DNA from: Comamonas testosteroni ATCC 11996
GTDB taxonomy: Bacteria > Pseudomonadota > Gammaproteobacteria > Burkholderiales > Burkholderiaceae_C
DNA length: 64,000 bases
Direction of reading: 5' to 3'
Assembly (NCBI RefSeq): GCF_000241525.1
Contig: NZ_AHIL01000013.1
Location: forward strand, 1-64,000
Shown here: positions 18,117-30,500 of the stretch, one piece after another
How the letters are laid out: each line of letters begins with the position of its first letter
Numbering within the stretch: the first letter of the stretch is position 1
Made by a program: the position numbers and the translations under genes
Notes under the pieces: generated by a model
The model's database searches: none
What the model was told of the DNA's origin: nothing
Seen by the model: the letters and a program-made list of their open reading frames with translations, nothing else

Positions 18117-18416
18117 AAACCTGGCTGCAGCAAGCCTGGGCCGCTCTATCATGTCTCTTGCTGGTGATCGAGCGCAAAGCGTCAGGTGGGCAAGTGGCCT
18201 ATGCGCCCCCGCTGATCTGTCCGCGGCAGGCATGGACGCCCTGCAATCTCTGGATAGCCGGCCTGAATGGAGGTTTGGGCCGCGCCAACATCGATACAGC
18301 CAAGGGGTTTGCCTGAGGCGTGCCTGATTTTGTCTATCTGCCTGCAAGGCAGCAGTGCATGGCACCGAGTGCGCAGTCAACACCAGCCGGCGTGGCCCGG
18401 GCCGGCTCAAACCCTT
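18117..18416. other. Intergenic, nothing recognised
   Basis: Three hundred bases between converging genes. Overlapping frames on both strands have no ribosome site and no recognisable product. No clear hairpin. Confidence 0.35.
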
Positions 18417-18899
18417 CTATAGCCAGCGTCGTACCCGCCGGCAATAGGCCACGAACAAAGCACCAAATCGCGCCTGCAGCGCTCTTTCCTCCGGTCGTAT
18501 CTGGAAGTGCTGAAGGTAGGCCATGAACAGCGGCACAAGGAGCAATCCTGATAGCTTGCCCAAATACATGGCGAGTGCCAGCAATAAAAGCGCAAAGCCC
18601 AGATACATCGGATTGCGTGTCACCCGATAGATCCCGCTGACCACCAGCGTTGTCGATGCTGCCGGGTTGATGGGGTTCACCGTGGTCCGGGCACGCTGAA
18701 ATGCCCGAACACCGGCGAGGCAGAACGCTGCGCCCAGTGCAGCGAGCATGAGCGCCGCCATCCATGAAGCAGTGAATCTGACCGGCAGGATATCGGGCAG
18801 AAGCCACATTGCCACGGCAAACACAGCGAACAGCGCCACCGGCGGCACCCGCAGCATGAGTAAAGAGGATTTGTTCTGCGGTGGGGATTGAGAAGTCAT
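18417..18899 (-). CDS. Isoprenylcysteine carboxyl methyltransferase-like membrane protein
   Basis: A 160-residue polytopic protein with four to five hydrophobic helices. The C-terminal half has the ICMT/PEMT signature: GIYRVTRNPMYLGF followed by a hydrophobic hairpin and RPEERALQARFGALFVAYCRRVRRW, where the Arg-Asn-Pro and Glu-Glu residues bind S-adenosylmethionine. Bacterial members methylate unknown acceptors, possibly isoprenoids or phospholipids. Monocistronic. Confidence 0.8.
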   Translation of the reverse strand: MTSQSPPQNKSSLLMLRVPPVALFAVFAVAMWLLPDILPVRFTASWMAALMLAALGAAFCLAGVRAFQRARTTVNPINPAASTTLVVSGIYRVTRNPMYLGFALLLLALAMYLGKLSGLLLVPLFMAYLQHFQIRPEERALQARFGALFVAYCRRVRRWL

Positions 18900-19731
18900 G
18901 CATGCAAGCCTAAAGCTTTAAGTGACTTCATGGTCAATCATGTGCGACTGCATGCCCACGCTGTATGAACTGGCTGTATGAACTAGCTGTATGAACTTGC
19001 GGTATGCCACGCCGTTGAATGCCAGCGCGGTCATTGCATCAGCTTGGATGATGCGAAGAGACAGCGTAAATGTGCCCATGACGTCAAACCTGCTGTCAAC
19101 CTTCTTGAGGGGATTGGTTTCTTGTCCCGCTGGAATTATCGAGATGCTGGCAGGTCAGGGCGATAAGCGCGAATGCTTCGCACCTGGCATGCAGCTTTTC
19201 GTGGCATATGAACGATGTAGCTGAGTTTCCGGCTCCGAAAAATAAGAATTTTCTTATCCCCATCATTGACTGCTTTGATTAGCATGCTGTCCGTCGTCTG
19301 ATGCTTTCTAGGGCCCATCGTCATATTCCGTCGGTGATCGCCGAGAGCGCCTTCTGATTTTCGTGCCTTGATAGCCGGGAAGCGGTGAAAACCCCGTTTT
19401 CGTATCCGTGCAAGAGTGCATTGACTTGCATGACGTCGTTGGCGGGGGAGGGCATCGCGGCCGCTGAGTGCCTCAGTCCGGCCCCCTGGTTTTCAAGGAG
19501 TTTGGCGGCAGGCGGGGAAATCCAGGTTTTGCCGTTGGCGAAGCTACGTCTCGATCAACTCAGAAATTTACGGGGGAAATTTGATTTAACACATGAACTG
19601 ATCGCGCAAAGCAGTGAAAGCTCTTTCTACTGCATCGGAGGTAAAACACTGCAGGAAATTTGTTATCCGTTAAATATTTTGCATTAGTAACTTTTGTATG
19701 ATTGCCCGCGGCCATAAACGTGGCTGTTTTC
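18900..19731. other. Long upstream region of the cdiB-cdiA locus
   Basis: About 800 bases without a convincing gene. A 13-base tandem repeat lies at 18960-18998. The region becomes AT-rich after 19,200 and again at 19,560-19,700. It should contain the cdiBA promoter, probably in the AT-rich stretch just before 19,732. Frames at 18991-19224 and 19385-19687 lack family resemblance. Confidence 0.4.
18960..18998. repeat. Three tandem copies of a 13-base repeat
   Basis: GCTGTATGAACTG, GCTGTATGAACTA and GCTGTATGAACTT follow each other exactly, and a fourth degenerate copy (GCGGTATGCC...) continues. The period of 13 keeps neither a codon frame nor a helical turn, so slippage is likely. Confidence 0.9.
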
Positions 19732-21492
19732 ATGCGAAAAATGATGACACAAAGAATAAGTAGGTCTTATATGAGGGAGACAGCGCCTGGCAAGCGTTTT
19801 CAATTGTCGGCACTATTTGCTGCCGTACTGAGCTTTGCAGCTCCTGCCTTGGCGCAGCTATCCGGTGCTGCCATTGAACAGCAGCAGTTGCAACGACAGC
19901 AAGAGCGTGAACGGGAGCTGCGTGAGCGCATGGCACCCAATGCAGATACCTTGCAGCCGCGCACCAAGGCCGTTGAGCTGGAGATGCCCAAGAGCGAGAC
20001 TCCCTGCTTTGCGCTGCATACCCTTGAATTGACAGGAGAAAAACTTGATCAAGTCCCGTGGCTCAAGGCGTCAGCGGGTATTGATCTGAGTGCCAGGCCT
20101 TGCGTTGGGGCCAAGGGTGTAGAGGTCATATTGGCCCGGATGCAGCAGGCAGTGCTTGAGCATGGCTACGTGACCTCCCGGGTCATGGTGGTGCCGCAGA
20201 ACCTCCAGGGCGGTGTCTTGACCGTTGCTTTTATTCCCGGCGTTCTCCGCTCCATCCGATTTACCCCGGACAGCACAGGAGACACTTCGCTTATTGCAGC
20301 GCTGCCGTCCAAACCTGGCGAGCTGCTGCAACTGCGTGATATTGAGCAAGGCTTGGAAAACCTCAAGCGTGTTCCAACGGCAGATGCCGATATTCAAATC
20401 ACTCCCGCCGAAGGCCCGGATGCCGAACCCGGTCAAAGTGATTTGATGATTACCTATAAGAAATTAAACCCGCTGCGCTTTAACGTCGCCCTGGATAATG
20501 GCGGCACCAGATCTACAGGCAAAGTCCAAGGCACGGGTACTGTGTCCTGGGACAACCCGCTGGGCCTGAATGATCTGATGTATTTCAGCTTCGGCGGGGG
20601 TATGGGCAATGGTGGCAACCGTGGCACCGAGACCCGTGCAGCGCAGTATTCCGTGCCTTTTGGGTACTGGCTGGCAGCCCTGTCCGGCTCCTATAACAAA
20701 TACCACCAAGGCGTGGCCGGCGCCTATCAGAACTACACCTACAGCGGCGAATCCAGCAACCTGGATCTCAAGCTAAGCCGCGTCGTGTTTCGCAATGCCT
20801 CCTCGAAGACAACGGTCGCCATCAAGGCATTCCAGCGGACCTCCAACAACTACATCGACGATGTAGAAATCGATGTACAGCGCAGGCGCACCTCGGGTTT
20901 TGAGCTGAGCCTGAACCAGCGCAGCTATCTGGGCAATGCCATCCTGGATGCCAACCTGGCCTACAAGCGAGGCACAGGTGCTTTTGCGGCCTTGCACGCG
21001 CCAGAGGAGCCCTTTGGTGAAGGCACTTCGCGCATGAAGCTCTTCATCGCCGATCTGGCATTGTCCAAGCCCTTCGAGCTGGGCGGCACCAAGCTCAGAC
21101 TCAGCAGCAACTGGCATGGCCAGTGGAACAAGACCGCGTTGACGCCACAAGACCGCATTGGCATTGGCGGCCGTTACACCGTACGGGGCTTCGATGGAGA
21201 GAGCACCTTGCTGGCAGAGCGTGGCTGGTACTGGCGCAACGAGCTCAGCACCCCCTTGAATCTGGGCGCTGCGGGCAATGCCGAGGCCTTTGTGGGTCTG
21301 GACACCGGCCATGTCAGCGGGCCTTCTGCGAAGTACCTGGTGGGCCGGTCATTGACCGGCGCGGCCATCGGCCTGCGCGGTGCCTGGCGCAACTTCTCCT
21401 ATGAAGTCTTTGTGGCAACGCCTGTCAAAAAGCCGGAGCACTTCCGAACCTCCCACACCAACCTGGCTCTGAGCCTGGCCTACAGTTTCTGA
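19732..21492 (+). CDS. cdiB: CdiB, two-partner secretion outer-membrane translocator
   Basis: Omp85/TpsB-family barrel that exports CdiA to the cell surface. Start is uncertain: ATGs at 19732 and 19771 are candidates, and a TTG at 19702 extends the frame. The signal peptide ends near APALAQ. An N-terminal helix with QQQLQRQQERERELRERM follows, then POTRA domains (TPCFALHTLELTGEKL, and LRSIRFTPDSTGD), then a 16-strand barrel with the conserved lid-loop motif VRGFDGES around residue 483, and a C-terminal Phe. The gene is nine bases upstream of cdiA, so the two form one operon. Confidence 0.92.
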   Translation: MRKMMTQRISRSYMRETAPGKRFQLSALFAAVLSFAAPALAQLSGAAIEQQQLQRQQERERELRERMAPNADTLQPRTKAVELEMPKSETPCFALHTLELTGEKLDQVPWLKASAGIDLSARPCVGAKGVEVILARMQQAVLEHGYVTSRVMVVPQNLQGGVLTVAFIPGVLRSIRFTPDSTGDTSLIAALPSKPGELLQLRDIEQGLENLKRVPTADADIQITPAEGPDAEPGQSDLMITYKKLNPLRFNVALDNGGTRSTGKVQGTGTVSWDNPLGLNDLMYFSFGGGMGNGGNRGTETRAAQYSVPFGYWLAALSGSYNKYHQGVAGAYQNYTYSGESSNLDLKLSRVVFRNASSKTTVAIKAFQRTSNNYIDDVEIDVQRRRTSGFELSLNQRSYLGNAILDANLAYKRGTGAFAALHAPEEPFGEGTSRMKLFIADLALSKPFELGGTKLRLSSNWHGQWNKTALTPQDRIGIGGRYTVRGFDGESTLLAERGWYWRNELSTPLNLGAAGNAEAFVGLDTGHVSGPSAKYLVGRSLTGAAIGLRGAWRNFSYEVFVATPVKKPEHFRTSHTNLALSLAYSF

Positions 21493-21501
21493 GGCATCGT
21501 C

Positions 21502-24500
21502 ATGAACAAGAATCTTCATCGCGTTATCTTCAACAAAGCGCGTGGCATCCGGATGGTGGTGCAGGAAACAGCTTCCAGCGAAGGCAAGGCCAGCAATGGC
21601 AGCACACAGACAGGCGCTTGTGATTCAGGCGCCTTGTCGGTGGGCAGTTTGCGCACTGCCAAGTCCTTCCTGAGCGATTTCCCGCTCTCTGCTGCAGCCA
21701 AGACAGCAGGCATGCTGGCCCTGGCTCTGGGGGGGCCTGCCGGTTTTGCGCAAATCATTGCCGACCCCTCGGCCCCCAATCGCCAGCGCCCCACGGTTCT
21801 GGAATCAGCCAACGGCACGCCCACGGTCAACATCCAGACCCCTTCTGCAGGTGGCGTCAGCCGCAACACCTATCAGCAGTTCGACATCGGGCAAAAGGGC
21901 GCCATCCTCAACAACAGCCGCACTAATGTGCAAACCCAGATTGGTGGCTGGGTGCAAGGCAACCCATGGCTTGCCAATGGCGGCGCCAGAGTCATCGTCA
22001 ATGAAGTCAACTCAGCGGCGCAATCGCGCCTGATGGGGCCGCTGGAAGTCGCAGGCCAGCGAGCGGACGTCATCATTGCCAACCCTTCGGGTCTGGTGGT
22101 CGATGGCCTGTCCTTCATCAATGCTGCAGGCGTGACCCTGACGACGGGCAGACCGCTGTACGGAGCCAACGGAGCTGTTGATGGTTTGAATGTGCAAGGC
22201 GGTCTCATCAGCATCCAGGGCAATGGGCTTGATGCCACCAAGGCAGATTACGCCAACATCCTTGCAAGAGCCATCTCGCTGAACGCCGGGCTGTGGGCCC
22301 AGGATTTGCGTGTGGTCACAGGCGTCAACCAGATTGCCACCGACGGCAATGTCCAGCAAAGCAACCCCGGTGCGACAGGCGCAGAGCCTGCGAAACCTCA
22401 GTTCGCCCTGGACGTCGCTCAATTGGGCGGCATGTATGCGGGCAAGATCTTTATCGTCGGCACCGAGTCTGGCCTGGGTGTTCGAAACGCCGGCCTGCTC
22501 CAGGCCAGTGGTGCAAGCCTCACCTTGAACAGTGAAGGCTGGCTCAACAACAGCGGCTCCATTCAATCCAGCAGCTCCGATGTTGTCGTGAACACGCGTG
22601 GTGCGGTAGAGCAAAGCGGTGCCATCTATGGCGGCGGCAACGTCCAGTTGAGTTCGCAGGCGAGCCAGACACACAGTGGCACGGTGGCTGCCTCGGGTGA
22701 TGTCTCTATTCAGGCTGCAGGGGCTGGAGCGCAGATTCAAGCCCGAGATGCCACAGTCTGGGCGGCTGGCCTGCAAACGGATGGCCAGTTGCTCGGGGAT
22801 AGAAATCTGAGCGTGCATGCAGATGCACAGCTGCAAACCTCAGGCCAGGCGCTGGCCACCCGCAATGTGCAGATGCGAGGTGCAAGCCTTGACCTGTCTT
22901 CGTCCCGTCAGCAGGCTAAAACCTTGCAACTGCAAGCCACAACAGGTGACTTGCAAGCCAAAGGCAGTCAGTTGTTGGCAACCGAGAAAATGGATCTGCA
23001 AACGGGCCGGACACTCACGACAGATAGTGCGCGAGTACAGGCATCCACCCTCAGTGTTCAAGCCAACGCTCTGAGCAATGTCGGCGGACAGATCGTCCAA
23101 AGCGGCAGCAGCGACCAGACAATCGCCTTGCAGGGGAGTCTGGACAACAGAGCTGGCGTGATTCAAACCGCAGCGGGTAGGCTGGATATTGCTGCCGGGA
23201 ACATCGATAACACGGCAGGCCAGCTGCTGCATGCCGGTGGCGGAAGCTTCAACCTGAGTAGCCAAGGCCAACTGCTCAACAACACCCAAAGTAGCAGCCA
23301 ACCCGCCGTAGCGGATGGTGCACGTATTGTGAGCAATGGCTCCCTGCGCGCACAAGCCCAGGCCTTGAGCAACAGCGGCAGCGTCCATGCGGCGCAGGCA
23401 CTGGAGACACATGCATCGACTCTTGGCAACAGCGGAGTCATGTATTCGGCAGGCAGCCAGGCACTGACCGTTGATGGCAGCACGACCAATACCGGAACGA
23501 TTGGCGCAGCCCAGAACCTGACGGTGCAAACAGGGAGTTTCAATGGCGCCGCCACCCATGTCCTGGCTGCGGGCATGGCTGCTGATGGCAAGCTTGCCGC
23601 AGCGGGTGTCCTGACTGCAACTGCATCAGGAAATCTGCAAAGCGCCGGACAAATTCTGGCAGCAGGCAATGTCAGCCTCGATGCCGCAAGTCTGGATCTC
23701 AGGCAAGGCAGCGCAGCAAGCACCGCAGGCAATATGAGCCTGACGGCACAAAGCGGCGACATCCAGACGGGTGGCGCCCGCATCAGCAGCGCAGCTCTTT
23801 TGGCCATCCGAGCCGACGGCTCGAGCAGCCAGCGCCTGGACAACACCCTCGGACAGATCAGTGCAACGCAGCTCAGCATCAACGCGGGCAAGCTCGACAA
23901 CACCGACGGATTGATCTCTGCGGTCGATCAGCTCGACATTACCAGTGCTCAATTGATCAACGGCATCACCCCTGCGGCCAGCACCGCCAAAGGCATTCAA
24001 AGCCAGACGGGTGATGTTCATCTGAACGTTCAGCAGCTCGATAACAGCGGGACCATCCAGGCTGCGAAGAACCTGGCTACGACCACTTCCAGCCTGGGCA
24101 ACAGCGGCACCTTCTACGCAGGAGGCGAGCAGACACTGAATGCCGCAGGTGTAGTAACGAACAGCGGAACCATTGCCGCTGCCCAGGACCTGAACCTGAC
24201 AGCCGCCTCGTTTGCAGGCACTGGCAGCAATGTGCTGGCCGCAGGCATGGCTGCCGATGGAAAACTCGCCAATCCCGGGACTCTGAACGTCACCACTTCG
24301 GCTGGATTGCAGACAGCCGGCCAGGCATTGGCTGCAAACAACGTCAACCTCGGCGGCGGCAGCCTGGATCTGGGAAGTGCAACGGTAGGCAGTGCCAATG
24401 CAGATGTGAATCTGAGTGCCGCCCAGGGCAACATTGTCACGGCGGGATCAAAAGTCAGCACACCAGGCAAGCTGTCGATTACTGCCAGCACGGTTGCAGG

Positions 24501-27500
24501 TCAAACGCTGGACAACACCGCAGGCCGCCTGGCCGGCCAGCAACTGCAAATCCAGGTCGGGCAGTTAAACAACCATCAGGGAAGCATTGAGCAGTCCGGG
24601 GGCGCTGATCTGGATATCAATCTGGGGGGCGGCGCACTGAACAACAACGCCGGGCGCATTGTTGTTAACGCTGCAAATCTGAAGCTTCAATCCGGTGCGC
24701 TGGACAATACAGATGGGCTGATCAGTCATGCCGGCTCAAGGCACGGCGCATTGCAGACATCCAGCCTTGACAACACCCGCGGACAGATCGTTGGCAACGG
24801 AACCCTGTCTTTGGCCAGCAGCGGCAATGTCACCAACAGCGACGGACTGATCTCCTCAAATGGCGACCTGCAACTGACAAGCGCAGACCTGGGCAACACC
24901 CGTACGGCCGCTTCAGGAAATGCCACAGGCATTCAAAGCCAAGGCGGCAGCCTCACGGTCAATGCCCAAGCCATCACCAACAGCAGCAACCTCTATGCTG
25001 CCAAGGATCTCAAAACCACTGCCACCAGCTTGGACAACAGCGCAACGCTGTACGCAGCTGGTGAACAGACCCTGGATGTGGCCGGTGCGCTCAGCAATCA
25101 AGGCACCATTGCTGCGGCCAAAAATCTGTCGCTCACCGCAGGCAGCTTTGCTGGCGGTGCTGCCAATGTTCTGGCAGCCGGCATGGCCGCCAATGGACAG
25201 CTGACGGGCAGCGGTGCATTGACGGCAGTGACCTCCGGCAGCCTGCAAACCAATGGGCAGGCACTGGCGACAGGCGCATTGAACCTGAAAGCCGCAAGCC
25301 TCGATCTTCAAGGCAGCACCACCGGAAGCACTGGCGCAGACGTGACGCTGAGCGCGACGACGGGAGACATTCACGCTGCTCAGGCCAGGATCAGCACACC
25401 CGGATTGCTGAGCATTTCCAGCACCGCCGGACAAAAACTCGACAGCTCCAAGGCGCAGCTCAGTGGTGGGCAGCTCAGCATCGATGTCGGCGAGATCAAC
25501 AATACCGAAGGTGTCATCCAGCAGACGGATACGGCTTCCGCAGCCGCCAACCCCGTTGCAGGCATTCACAGTGCTGGCGCCATCAACAATAGCGCGGGAC
25601 GCATCGTTGCCAATGCGCAGGACTTCACCTTGGTCTCCGGCGGGCTGCTTGACAACACGGACGGGATGATCGGTCATGCTGGCTCCGGCCAGCTTCGCGT
25701 GGATACGGCTGGACTCCACAACACACGCGGCAAAATCATCGGCAACGGGGCAACCACGCTCACCAGCTCTGCGGATGTCGACAACACCGGCGGCATGGTT
25801 GCAGGCCAGCAAAGCGTGACGGCCACAGCGACGGGTTGGGACAACACCCAGGGCACCCTGGTTGCAGTTCAAGGCGACCTCAATCTTCACACCACAACGA
25901 ATGCCGTCAAAAACGCTGCAGGCCTGATCCAGGCAGACAACGATATTCGTCTCACACTGGACGGTGCAGGCAATCAACTGCAAAACGCTCAAGGCAAGAT
26001 CGTCTCGGGACGAGACGCCATCTTCTCGACCGGCCAGATGGACAACGATGCAGGCCTGGTGGCTGCAGGTCGCAATCTCAGCATTGACACCCACGAGCAA
26101 GCCCTGAGCAACCAGGCAAGCCGCAGCAGCACAGGTTCTCTGGGCTTGGTCGCCGGCGCACAACTGGACATTCACAGTGGCACGTTGAACAACCAGGGCG
26201 GTCTGATCAGTGCCCAGACCGACCTGAACATCACGAGCAGCGGCGCGATCAACAGCACCGAGAAGAGTGCGCAGGCGGCGCAAATTTACAGCGGTGCACA
26301 TCTCAATCTGCAAGCAACAGGCATCGACAACACGGGCAGCCAGATTCTTGCGGTGCAGGCAGCAGGCATCAACCTCGGTGGCGGCACTCTGACCAATCAG
26401 GCAGGGCTGATCCGGGTAGGGCAGGCATTGACGGTCCAGGCCGGAAGTATCGATAACCAGAACACCCTGGCTTTGAACAGCGATGGGAGCGCACAAGCGC
26501 TGGGCCTGGAAGCCAGCACGATTTCCGTGACCGCTGCCAAGCTGGACAACAGCCAGGGGGCTGTGCGTGCAGGCCAGGACTTGACGATTCTGAGCGATGG
26601 CCAACTGATCAATGATCGTGGCGAGCTCAGTGCCGGCAAGCTGCTGAAGATTGCCGCCGACCAGGCCGCCACTCCCACACTGAACATCAGCAACAACGCG
26701 GGTCAAATCGTTGCCGATCAGAATGTGGACATTCGCACAGGCAGCCTGAACGGCGCCGGAGAGATTGCCTCGCGCGGTGACGTCAGTCTGAATTTGCAAG
26801 GCGACCATACCCTGGCGGGCACCTTGCAGGCTGGCGGCAACCTGCAGCTGCAAGCCACGGGCACATTGACAAACCCGGTCACCGTCCAAGCCGGAAAGAA
26901 CCTGACCGTCAACGCCAGCAACCTGGACAACCAGGCCACGGGTGAACTGCTGAGTGGACAGACAACGCAGCTCACCATCTCCGACACCTTGACCAACCGC
27001 GGGCTGATCGACGGTGCCGACACCCGCATTAAGGCCGGCAATATCAACAACGTTGGCACCGGCCGCATCTATGGTGACCGGGTAGCGATTGCGGCCAACG
27101 CGCTGACCAATCAGGAAGAAACGGTTGCAGGCATCACCCAGGCTGCCACGATTGCTGCGCGAGAGCGCATGGACCTGGGTGTTCAAAACATCACCAACCG
27201 AGAAAACGCACTGATCTATAGCGCAGGAAATCTCTTCACGGGTGGGGCGCTCGATTCAAATTGGCATGCCACAGGCGCGGGGCAGACGCTCAACAACAAC
27301 AGCGCCACGCTGGAGTCTGCCGGCAGCATGGTGCTGGGGCATGACCAGGTTCGCAATACCAATGAGCATCTGCAGTGGACATTGGTCGACGGCCAGCCTC
27401 AAAAGATTATTGAATTTCAAGCACCTAACGGCCAGCGCTACAAGGGCAGCGACGTTCTGCTGATCTCCAATGGCAAGGTTGGTGGCTCTGGGCCGCAGGA

Positions 27501-30500
27501 CATCAGCTTCGTGGTCAGCGGCAATGACTGGCGTTGCAGCATGGGCGGAGAAACCTGCTCATTCACTACCGGTGAAACGACAGCCTTCGACCAGTACTAC
27601 AAAGGCTTGCTGTTGCCTTCCGAACAATATCCGTTCGCGAAATATGCGCCTTACTACAGCCCCAGCTATGTCGATGACAACGGCCAGCGGGTTCAGGGCT
27701 ATATGCAGTACAGCGGCAACCGAATCATTGGATACACCTATTCATCAGAGGACAGTGCTGCCACGCCTATTGTGATCAGCGGTGCGCATTACGCAGCCGA
27801 CCACCGAATCTGGAGCGACTTTGGCGTGCAGCCCTATACCGGGCCTGCACCTGTTTTAAGCGGCACCAATCCCTGCGCTGCTCTGGAAAGCTGCAAAGTA
27901 GGCTATCACGCCATCGACAGCTCCGATAGCGGGGGCCAGTATGTCCAGGTCACTCAGGCAAACGTAGACGAATACAACGCCTACAAACCCCTGCTGGACG
28001 CCCGCAATGCAGCGGATGCCGCCTTGGACGCGAAGCTGGATGCCTTCTACCAAGATATTCGCAATCGCTGGATTGGGGAGTTTGTCTTCTACGACTACAG
28101 CCGCACTGAGCAAAGTGCGCAAGTGACGCAATCCTCCCCCGGAAAAATCGTGGCAGGCGGCAATCTGCATTGGAATGGATCGAATCCATCCAGCAAGCTC
28201 CTGAATCAGGACAGCACCATCCTGGCGGGTGGAACGATCAATGCGACGGGCGGCTCGCTCGACAACCGAGCGACAGCCGTAGAGGTCCAATCCGTCGATC
28301 AAGGCTATGTCTACAGCACCTGGAAGGGCGGCTCCAGCACTCCAAACCGCAAGTACAGCGGCTCGGACTATGCACCTGTAGGCGCAATCAAGACGCAAAC
28401 ACTGGCCTCCTACACATACACCGAGCACGCTGCGAACCCCTCGACCGGCGCAGCGCCGGGAGCCAGCGCCATTTCAGCGGTGCAGGCACAGGCATCTGCT
28501 GCGGGCGCCGTGGATGCCATCAATCATTCCGTAGCTCCTGGAGCCGTGCAGGGAACGCAGGCAGGCCCGGCCGCTGGTGCAGCCACCGCAACGCAGACCC
28601 AGGGGCAGATCACAAGCAATGCCGTAGCGGGAGTGGCGGCGCAAGGGGGCAGCGCTCAAGCGCAGGCCTCTGCAAAGGTCGGCGCAGCCGCGACCCCCGA
28701 GAGTACGGCTGCGGATGCCTCCAATGCCAAATCGGCGTCCTCTCAGGTCAATATTCGCACCGCCCAGCCCAACACCCAGATACCCGGGACCTCCCTGTAT
28801 CGCCAGCACCCTGAAGCAGGCTCCCGCTATCTGGTGGAGACAGACCCCAAGTTCACGCAATATAAAAACTGGCTGTCTTCGGACTACATGCTCCAGGCTC
28901 TGCAGATGGACCCCGGCACCGTTCAAAAGCGCCTGGGCGACGGGTTCTATGAGCAGCAACTGGTGCAGCAGCAAATCGGGCAGCTCACCGGACGCCGATT
29001 CCTGGGCAACTACACCAGCAACGACGAGCAATACAAAGATTTGCTGCAAAACGGCGCAACCTTCGCCCAGGCCCAGGGCTTGCGCCCTGGCGTGGAGCTC
29101 AGTGCGGCACAGGTGGCGCAACTGACCAGCGACATCGTCTGGCTGGTCACCAAGGAAGTGACATTGGCCGACGGCAGCAAGCAAAGCGTTCTGGTTCCGC
29201 AAGTGTATGTAAGGGTCAAGCCAGGCGATCTGGACGGCACAGGCACCTTGCTGGCAGCCTCGGATGTGAATCTGATCCTCTCCGGCAATGCCATCAACAG
29301 CGGCAGCATTGCGGGCCGCAACACCTTGAACATCACCGCCGAGAACATCCAGAATCTGGGCGGCCAGATGTCCGGCAACGACGTCAAACTTGCCGCCCGG
29401 CAGGACTTTGACAACCTCGCAGGCATCATCAAGGGCGTGGACTCGGCCACCGTGTCCGCAGGGCGTGACCTGAACCTCACAACCACCACGCAAAGCAGTG
29501 CCAACCAGGCAGGCGGCAACCGCTTTACCCAGACAGGGATCGATCGTGTCGCGGGCATCTATGTATCCGGGCCGGCCGGCGTGCTGGTCGCCAGTGCGGG
29601 CAACAACCTCAATCTCACGGCTGCGCAGATACAGAATGCGGGCACCGGAGCCACCGTGCTCACCGCTGGCAACAACCTGAACCTCAACACGGTTGCGGTC
29701 GGCAGCAGCCAGGATATCAACTGGGACAGCAAGAACTACTTGCGCCAGTCGAGCACGCTGGATGTGGGCACGCAGATCACCGGCGCAGGCCGCGTGAACC
29801 TCAGTGCAGGTCAGGATATCAATGCCAAGGCAGCCACCATCGATGCAGGCAAGGCCTTGAGCCTGTCCGCCGGCAACGATATCCAGATCAGTGCCGGCCA
29901 GGCCAGCCAAAGCCTGGACGAGGCGCATCAGCACACCACCAAAGGCTTTCTCTCCAGCAAGACCGTCACCACGCGGGAGCAACTGCACAGCACCACAGCG
30001 GTTGGAAGCAATCTGGGCGGAGATACGGTGGCCATCAACGCCGGCCGCGATATCGCGGTTACCGGCAGCCATGTGGTCTCCGACACCGGAACCACCTTGC
30101 AGGCGGGCCGAGACGTCACCATCGCCGCCGCCCAGGAAACCTCCAGCGAACAGCACTACCGCAAGGAAACCAAGAGCGGCATCTTTGGCGGCGGCGGAGG
30201 CATTGGCTTTACCATCGGCAGCCGTATGCAAAGTGCCGATCAGACGGGCACCCACACCACGGCCGCAGCATCTACGGTCGGCAGCGTGGGCGGCGATGTC
30301 AACATCATTGCGGGCAATGCTTACCAGCAGGTCGGCAGCGATGTCATGGCCCCCAAGGGCGACGTCAATGTCGTGGCCAAAGAGGTTCAGATCGTCGAGG
30401 CCCGCGAAACCGGCAGCTCCGCCACCGAGCAACGCTTCAAGCAAAGCGGCTTGAGCGTCAGCATCGGCAGCCCCATCATCAGCGCCATACAGACAGCCGA

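Noticed and set aside
24913-27186. 757-codon frame antisense to cdiA
   Set aside because: It mirrors the GC-rich FHA repeats in the opposite strand. Composition is dominated by repeats of cdiA, and no ribosome site or domain is seen.
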